A DNA stretch of 41,920 nt from Planctomycetota bacterium (lineage in GTDB: Bacteria; Planctomycetota; JACQVV01; JASMLP01), in the NCBI GenBank assembly GCA_030748635.1, contig JASMLP010000071.1:1-41920 (forward strand), read 5' to 3'. Under the pieces are notes generated by a model, which searched no databases, was not told the origin of the DNA, and worked only from the letters and a program-made list of their open reading frames with translations. This document shows positions 37,542 to 41,920 of this stretch, in pieces. The translations under genes were made by a program, and so were the position numbers. The first letter of the stretch is position 1. Every line of letters begins with the position of its first letter.

Positions 37542-38780
37542 ATGAGTCACCCCAAAGAGCTACTCGGAAAGATCCTCGTCGATAACAACTTCTGTCTTCC
37601 CGAACAGGTCGAGGAGGCGCTCGAATACCAGAAGAGCCGGGACCTACCCATCGGTAAGACTCTCGTTGAACTGGGGTACGTCCTGGAACATCAGGTCCTG
37701 CAAGCTCTCGCCATTCAACAGGATCTCCCGCTCGACGATCTCCTCACCCTGGAGAAGGGAAAAACCGCCGGGGTTCCCGAAGCTCGCCCAGGGAGTCGAA
37801 ACCCGGCAAACGGAGACGACCCCGCCGCCCCTCCCAAGGCGCTGATTTTCCCCTATCACCTCAGCTTGAAACAGGCGTTTACCTGGGGCGGACTCTTTTT
37901 ACTCTGTGCTGGAACCCTGTCGCTACTTTCCATCCTCACAAGCCTCGGCGGAGCCGGTCGCGCTGGCCTCGGCGAACACATAAAAAATTCGAATCCCGTA
38001 TTTTTCTCGGTCTGCCTGACTCTCGCGTTCCTGGCGTTTGTGATCTCCGCCTATATCTCTCGGTCCTCTCGGATCCGGATCGACGACCGGGGCGTTTATC
38101 AGCAGGGGATCGGCGGCTGGTTCCACCCCTGGGACGATATCGATTCCGTTCAGTTCCGCGACTCCTCGGGCGTACAACCCACCACACCTGCCCGAATGCT
38201 CCTGAATCTTAATTTCAACCTGTCCCTTTTTCTCATCACCCGCCTCGGCCCGAACCGACAGATCCGTGCACGAGATGTCGAGTTTCTTCAACCGATCATG
38301 CGAGCGATCCAGGCCGGAATCGAACATGCTGGATTGGGAGCCACCCCTGCACTCGCAGGTACCCGCACTAACGACGACACTCCTACCGTAGTTGATGAAC
38401 TACTGTCGCCAGAGTCTGAAGACTCTACAGTCGAAGGAAGCCTCTCTATTCTGACCAATATCAAATCCGAGCAACCCATCGACAAAAGTGCGGGTAGGAG
38501 TTGTTTGCGCGTTTTCATGGGGGTCGGAGTGGGCTTTCTCGGCTTTCTCGTCCTCGCTCTGCTGATTACCCTCGTACAGACCCTCGTACAGGATTTTTTT
38601 CTGTGGGTTTGCTCCAGACTTCTGGACCCACTCAGCCCCTCGGCGCTGGGCGCGATGGCTCGTAAACTTGGAGTACCCGAGGAAATAGTCCAATTGGTTT
38701 TCTATATGTTTCTCCCCCTCGTTGCCTATTATGTGTACCTACGCGGGTCTTCCCGTTCAGGGAACAAACCCGATCCCTGA
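37542..38780 (+). CDS. MshEN-like N-terminal domain plus PH-like membrane protein
   Basis: A 412-residue protein. Residues 5-65 (LLGKILVDNNFCLPEQVEEAL ... LPIGKTLVELGYVLEHQVLQALAIQQDL in two parts) match the MshEN/GSPII_E N-terminal domain, which in type II secretion and pilus ATPases binds c-di-GMP or partners. No ATPase follows. Instead there is a linker, two helices (about 110-175: TWGGLFLLCAGTLSLLSIL and VFFSVCLTLAFLAFVISAY), a soluble PH-like segment (IRIDDRGVYQQGIGG-WFHPWDDIDSVQFRDS), and two further C-terminal helices. It could be a c-di-GMP-sensing membrane protein, but that is inference. Confidence 0.65.
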   Translation: MSHPKELLGKILVDNNFCLPEQVEEALEYQKSRDLPIGKTLVELGYVLEHQVLQALAIQQDLPLDDLLTLEKGKTAGVPEARPGSRNPANGDDPAAPPKALIFPYHLSLKQAFTWGGLFLLCAGTLSLLSILTSLGGAGRAGLGEHIKNSNPVFFSVCLTLAFLAFVISAYISRSSRIRIDDRGVYQQGIGGWFHPWDDIDSVQFRDSSGVQPTTPARMLLNLNFNLSLFLITRLGPNRQIRARDVEFLQPIMRAIQAGIEHAGLGATPALAGTRTNDDTPTVVDELLSPESEDSTVEGSLSILTNIKSEQPIDKSAGRSCLRVFMGVGVGFLGFLVLALLITLVQTLVQDFFLWVCSRLLDPLSPSALGAMARKLGVPEEIVQLVFYMFLPLVAYYVYLRGSSRSGNKPDP

Positions 38781-38835
38781 CGACACGAAAATCTCCGGAG
38801 GTATTCACCAGGAGCGACCGCATCGCGAGAGAATC

Positions 38836-39558
38836 TCAGGCGAACAGATCGATGTGAGCGCCCGGCTCCTCGTTCGATGATCCCGGGTCCGGTTCGTCGG
38901 CAGATGGGATGACGGGTGCGGGTCCGGAGGGAACGGCTTCCCCTACCGCCGGGCCTTCCGTGGTCGGGTCTGCAGCGACTGAAGCCCCCGACTCCTCCCC
39001 GACCACGGACCCTTCTTCCTCTATCCCGTCGATTTCCGCTCGGCTCATCTCTCGTCTCGCTTCGGCCTCCATCCGAGATGCGCGGGCGGCAATGGCTCGG
39101 TCCGCCCCCGAGGGCTGTTTCGGCGCCAGCGCCGCGCGCCGAATCTGTCGGGCCTTGCGGATGGTCGCCTCGGGGTCTCCCTGCTCCTTGGAGACGTCGA
39201 TCTTCACCTCACCCCCAACGGCGTAGCGTTTGCCGTCCGGTCCAACCGCATATTCGTAGCTCACTCCGCCCTGGGCCAACGATCCGGCCGCGTTTCGATG
39301 GGCTCTCTCGTGCTGCTGAACCTCGAGATCCCGCCGCTCGAATTCCGCCACCTCCCGCCGCTCTTCTTCATTCAGTTCGCCTCCACTCGCCGCCCCTCCC
39401 CGTTCGACCGACCGAACCTCCGAAGAAGCCGAGGACCCCGAACCCGATTCACCGATCGGATCGGAACGCCCCTCCACATCGGGAGTCTCACGCTTAGGTC
39501 CAAAGACCGACTCTCCGTGGAGAGGTGCGTCGAGGGGTGGGAGCTTGGAGATTTCCAT
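38836..39558 (-). CDS. SprA-related putative zincin-like protein
   Basis: A 240-residue protein with an AGGA ribosome site before the ATG at 39558. The central block LNEEERREVAEFERRDLEVQQHERAHRNAAG, YEYAVGPDGKRYAVGGEVKID (in parts) and GDPEATIRKARQIRRAAL-PKQPSGADR matches the SprA-related family. HERAH is an HExxH-type motif, suggesting a metallopeptidase, though activity is not shown for most members. The ends are low-complexity Ser/Gly/Glu. No signal peptide. It lies 183 bp downstream of the phosphatase gene on the same strand. Confidence 0.82.
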   Translation of the reverse strand: MEISKLPPLDAPLHGESVFGPKRETPDVEGRSDPIGESGSGSSASSEVRSVERGGAASGGELNEEERREVAEFERRDLEVQQHERAHRNAAGSLAQGGVSYEYAVGPDGKRYAVGGEVKIDVSKEQGDPEATIRKARQIRRAALAPKQPSGADRAIAARASRMEAEARREMSRAEIDGIEEEGSVVGEESGASVAADPTTEGPAVGEAVPSGPAPVIPSADEPDPGSSNEEPGAHIDLFA

Positions 39559-39741
39559 CGTGTTTTCCTGGCTGAAAACGCTTCAGCCACGCGTCGATTG
39601 GATGATTCGATACCCCTCCGTAACATGTTTCGGCAGGAACCCCCTGAAACTTAATCGGTTTTTTCGGAAAGAAACGATTCCCCACCCATCGACCAGGGAA
39701 TACCCGATCCCGAATCCCAGGAACTCAGCCCGGAACCTTCC

Positions 39742-41547
39742 TCACTTATTCCAGCGATCCACCTCGTTACCGCTCATATCGATGGCTCGAGCGACCAACG
39801 ACTGGCTCGCGATATCGAGTACCCAAATGTGGCGCTTGGGCTCCGCGTGAGCCAGATACCAGCGAAGCGGATTCTCGACACTTCGAGCCGATCTTCCCCA
39901 GCAACCGTCGCCGAGATAGACCGTTCCGGAAGGGTGAACCTTCCCGCCCAGGATCGGATGGGTGCGCTTGAGCACATGGTCGTGGTTCTCCAGCGCCACC
40001 GTCAACTGATGACGGTCGAAGAGAGGAGCCCAGTGTTTTCGACCCAGAGCCGAATACGACCCGTTGTAGGAACGGTGCCCGGGATAGAGGGGAACATGAT
40101 ATGCGGCCATCCGATAACGCCGATTGCTGTGCTTGCCCAACTCTCGATCCAGCCAGGTAGTCTGAGCGCCCCCATGAGAGGTGACATGCCCGGTATCCAG
40201 GACAAAGAGGGCGAGGTCGGGCCCATAGGTTCGAACAAAGTAACTCTGGGTCCCACTCTGAGCGAAGAAACCGAAAAAGAACGGAGCCTGGGTCGGCGTC
40301 TTACCGTAGGAACCCCGCACCTCGTGATTCCCGATCGCGAGCACAGCGGGAATCGTATACCCCTTGGGTGTGATCATCCGCTGACACCAGTTCTCGAACC
40401 AGGCGTCCCACCTCGAGACGTTCCGGAGCACGCCGTCGGCGTAAGCGATGTCCCCCCCGATGACCGCAAAGTGGGGTTCTTGCGCCGCCGCCTGGTCGAG
40501 CAAACGGCGAGTCGGTTCTCCCGTTCCCATGTCACCGCCAACCACCACTCGGAGGTTTCCCGAAGTGGCCGAAAGGGTACGAAAACTTCGTTCGGTCGAG
40601 TACCCGATCTCGGAATTCCCGGTCACGAAATGGTAACTCGCTCCGGGCACGAGGCCGGTCAACTCGATCTGGTAGATGACCCGATCGGTCAGACCGGGAA
40701 TCGTCCGAGGGGCTCCGGAAGCTTGCCAGACGTAGGAACTGCTGACCCCACCCCGTGAAACCCGATCGTATCGAACCCGAGCGGTGCCCAACGGCTGGGA
40801 CCGCTTTCCAGAAAGACGCAGATCGAATCGAATGTCGCTACTCTTCCGACTCGATTGATGGATCTCGACTGCCACCACGTTACGTCCGGTCCGCAGATGA
40901 GAGGAGGCGATCGTGAATGTTTGATCGGTTCGCCCATCGTCGGAAGCGTTCCCTGGAGCCAGCGTCCCCGAGTTCACCGGTCCCGTCGCCATGTTGCTGC
41001 GCAACACTTCCTGACCATTCAGATAGACAACCGCCCCATCGTCACGAACAACCTCGAAGAGAAGGTCGCTGGCCTGCTGGGCATTGGCACACTCGAACGA
41101 GTGACGAAAATAGGTGGTCACATATTTCTTGGAAGCGTCCGAACCGTATCCCACGGTCGTGGTCTCGTTTCCGTTCCCGTATCCCAGCGGCGCCTTGCCG
41201 CTCTTCCAACCCGATTCAACGAACGAAAGACCGGTCCAGCCGTTCCCCGGATCGGAGCCGTCATCGAGATATTTCCAGGTCGAACCTCGCGGAATGTACT
41301 CCAAACGAGTCGGCACCTGGACATTGACGGTCATGGTCCGACTCGTATCCCCCTGCCAGGTCAGATAGATCGTTTTCGGAGCCGTGGCCGGGGATACCGC
41401 CGTGGAACTCGAACCCCCACCGCTGGTCACGGTCGGTGATGGTGGCCCTCCTCCCGGCACACAGGCCGCGAAAAGAAGAGCAGTACCGAGAACGAACAGA
41501 CCCCAACGTCGGAGGGAAACCGACTCGAACAGAACCGAAACAGACAT
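39742..41547 (-). CDS. Lipoprotein purple-acid-phosphatase-like metallophosphoesterase with inserted beta-sandwich domain
   Basis: A 601-residue protein from the ATG at 41547, preceded by GGAGG at 7 nt. Lipoprotein signal RWGLFVLGTALLFAAC (C29). Residues 58-77 (IYLTWQGDTSRTMTVNVQ) look like the first strands of the purple-acid-phosphatase Fn3-like domain. A galactose-binding-like domain (about 80-248, with VVRDDGAVVYLNGQEVLRS and RNVVAVEIHQ) interrupts it, and it resumes at RVRYDRV ... VIYQIELTGLVPGASYHF. The catalytic domain (330-601) has GGDMG, GGDIAYADG, GNHE, a YHVP His and NHDH, the five metallophosphatase blocks. Probable surface or periplasmic phosphomonoesterase. Confidence 0.85.
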   Translation of the reverse strand: MSVSVLFESVSLRRWGLFVLGTALLFAACVPGGGPPSPTVTSGGGSSSTAVSPATAPKTIYLTWQGDTSRTMTVNVQVPTRLEYIPRGSTWKYLDDGSDPGNGWTGLSFVESGWKSGKAPLGYGNGNETTTVGYGSDASKKYVTTYFRHSFECANAQQASDLLFEVVRDDGAVVYLNGQEVLRSNMATGPVNSGTLAPGNASDDGRTDQTFTIASSHLRTGRNVVAVEIHQSSRKSSDIRFDLRLSGKRSQPLGTARVRYDRVSRGGVSSSYVWQASGAPRTIPGLTDRVIYQIELTGLVPGASYHFVTGNSEIGYSTERSFRTLSATSGNLRVVVGGDMGTGEPTRRLLDQAAAQEPHFAVIGGDIAYADGVLRNVSRWDAWFENWCQRMITPKGYTIPAVLAIGNHEVRGSYGKTPTQAPFFFGFFAQSGTQSYFVRTYGPDLALFVLDTGHVTSHGGAQTTWLDRELGKHSNRRYRMAAYHVPLYPGHRSYNGSYSALGRKHWAPLFDRHQLTVALENHDHVLKRTHPILGGKVHPSGTVYLGDGCWGRSARSVENPLRWYLAHAEPKRHIWVLDIASQSLVARAIDMSGNEVDRWNK

Positions 41548-41920
41548 ACGAAAGCCTCCATGGGTCGAATTTGAATGACCAGTCGCCCACCCGCGGGTGG
41601 ACATGAGAGACCCCATTCGTGGCCACCGGCCCGAACCTCTTCTCTCCACCCTCCAGAGAACGAACCGATTCGAATGGTTTCCGTTTTCTGAAATCAAATC
41701 CAGATCCAGGCTCGACTCCACCCCCTCCCACTGCTGAAAAACACCACAGCCGGAACAACCCAAACTGCCGAGAAACCCGACACTTCCCCCTGAAACCGAA
41801 CCACCCAAACTCATAAATTACTTATGAAATTAGGACTTACACACCAAAGCCCAAAAGGAACAACCTTTGCAATATGGGAACACAGACCCCGAAACGGTCA
41901 CCGTAAAACCGAATACCCAC
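41548..41920. other. Right-edge region without a supported gene
   Basis: The left end carries the phosphatase ribosome site and presumably its promoter. No other gene-like frame, hairpin or repeat stands out in the final 370 bp. Confidence 0.35.

Noticed and set aside
1..41920. Frequent CGACTCG/GACTC words as a possible methylation or uptake motif
   Set aside because: The impression may simply reflect codon and dinucleotide bias; I could not count or test it against a background.

Overview
The window looks like a chromosomal segment of a diderm bacterium that respires nitrate. Lipoprotein signals, a Tat leader and periplasmic multihaem cytochromes c support a Gram-negative envelope. The lineage cannot be read off directly. 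The accessory gene set (VIT/vWA protein, FHA-vWA coiled-coil protein, MshEN-like protein, SprA-related protein, HEAT-repeat protein, nested-domain phosphatase) is reminiscent of Planctomycetota or other deep PVC-like phyla, but that is a low-confidence inference. No tRNA, rRNA, CRISPR array, transposase or insertion sequence was seen.

Left part (1-4217): the 5' end of a hemolysin III/TrhA-type membrane protein gene runs off the left edge. It is followed by a decayed polysaccharide-deacetylase-like stretch, an intact thiolase-superfamily gene, a truncated indolepyruvate:ferredoxin oxidoreductase alpha-subunit remnant, and a convergent radical SAM gene.

Core (4218-21423, all on the minus strand, transcribed right to left): a respiratory cluster with the order small ORF - narC - narG - narH - narJ - narI - narK remnant - actA - actB - actC - actD - actE - actF - narK. 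It encodes a cytoplasm-facing molybdenum nitrate reductase (or a nitrite oxidoreductase of the same architecture) with a membrane-anchored dihaem cytochrome c like Thermus NarC. It also encodes a complete alternative complex III (quinol:cytochrome c oxidoreductase, ActABCDEF) and an NNP/NarK-type nitrate/nitrite transporter. Most junctions are ATGA or similar overlaps, so the modules are likely translated as coupled units. A 111-codon ORF between narI and actA joins the first ~37 residues of a second NarK to its last ~70 residues, so it is an internal-deletion remnant.

Middle (21424-31841): a ~1.27-kb AT-richer non-coding stretch with inverted repeats, then a glycosyltransferase and a CDP-paratose 2-epimerase-like enzyme, a secreted VIT-vWA protein followed by a strong hairpin, a two-CBS protein, and a large convergent FHA-TM-coiled-coil-vWA protein with a Cys/His-rich patch.

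Right part (31842-41920): another AT-rich gap, a stand-alone XdhC/CoxI-family gene, a DUF2269-like membrane protein, a lipoprotein esterase, a HEAT-repeat protein paired with a lipoprotein of unknown function, an MshEN-like membrane protein, a SprA-related zincin-like protein, and a lipoprotein purple-acid-phosphatase-like enzyme whose N-terminal Fn3-like domain appears split by an inserted beta-sandwich domain.

How the core should work: NarGHI would oxidise quinol and reduce nitrate on the cytoplasmic side. ACIII would oxidise quinol and reduce periplasmic cytochrome c, possibly including NarC. NarK would import nitrate and/or export nitrite. No terminal oxidase or nitrite reductase lies in the window, so the fate of ACIII electrons is not visible.
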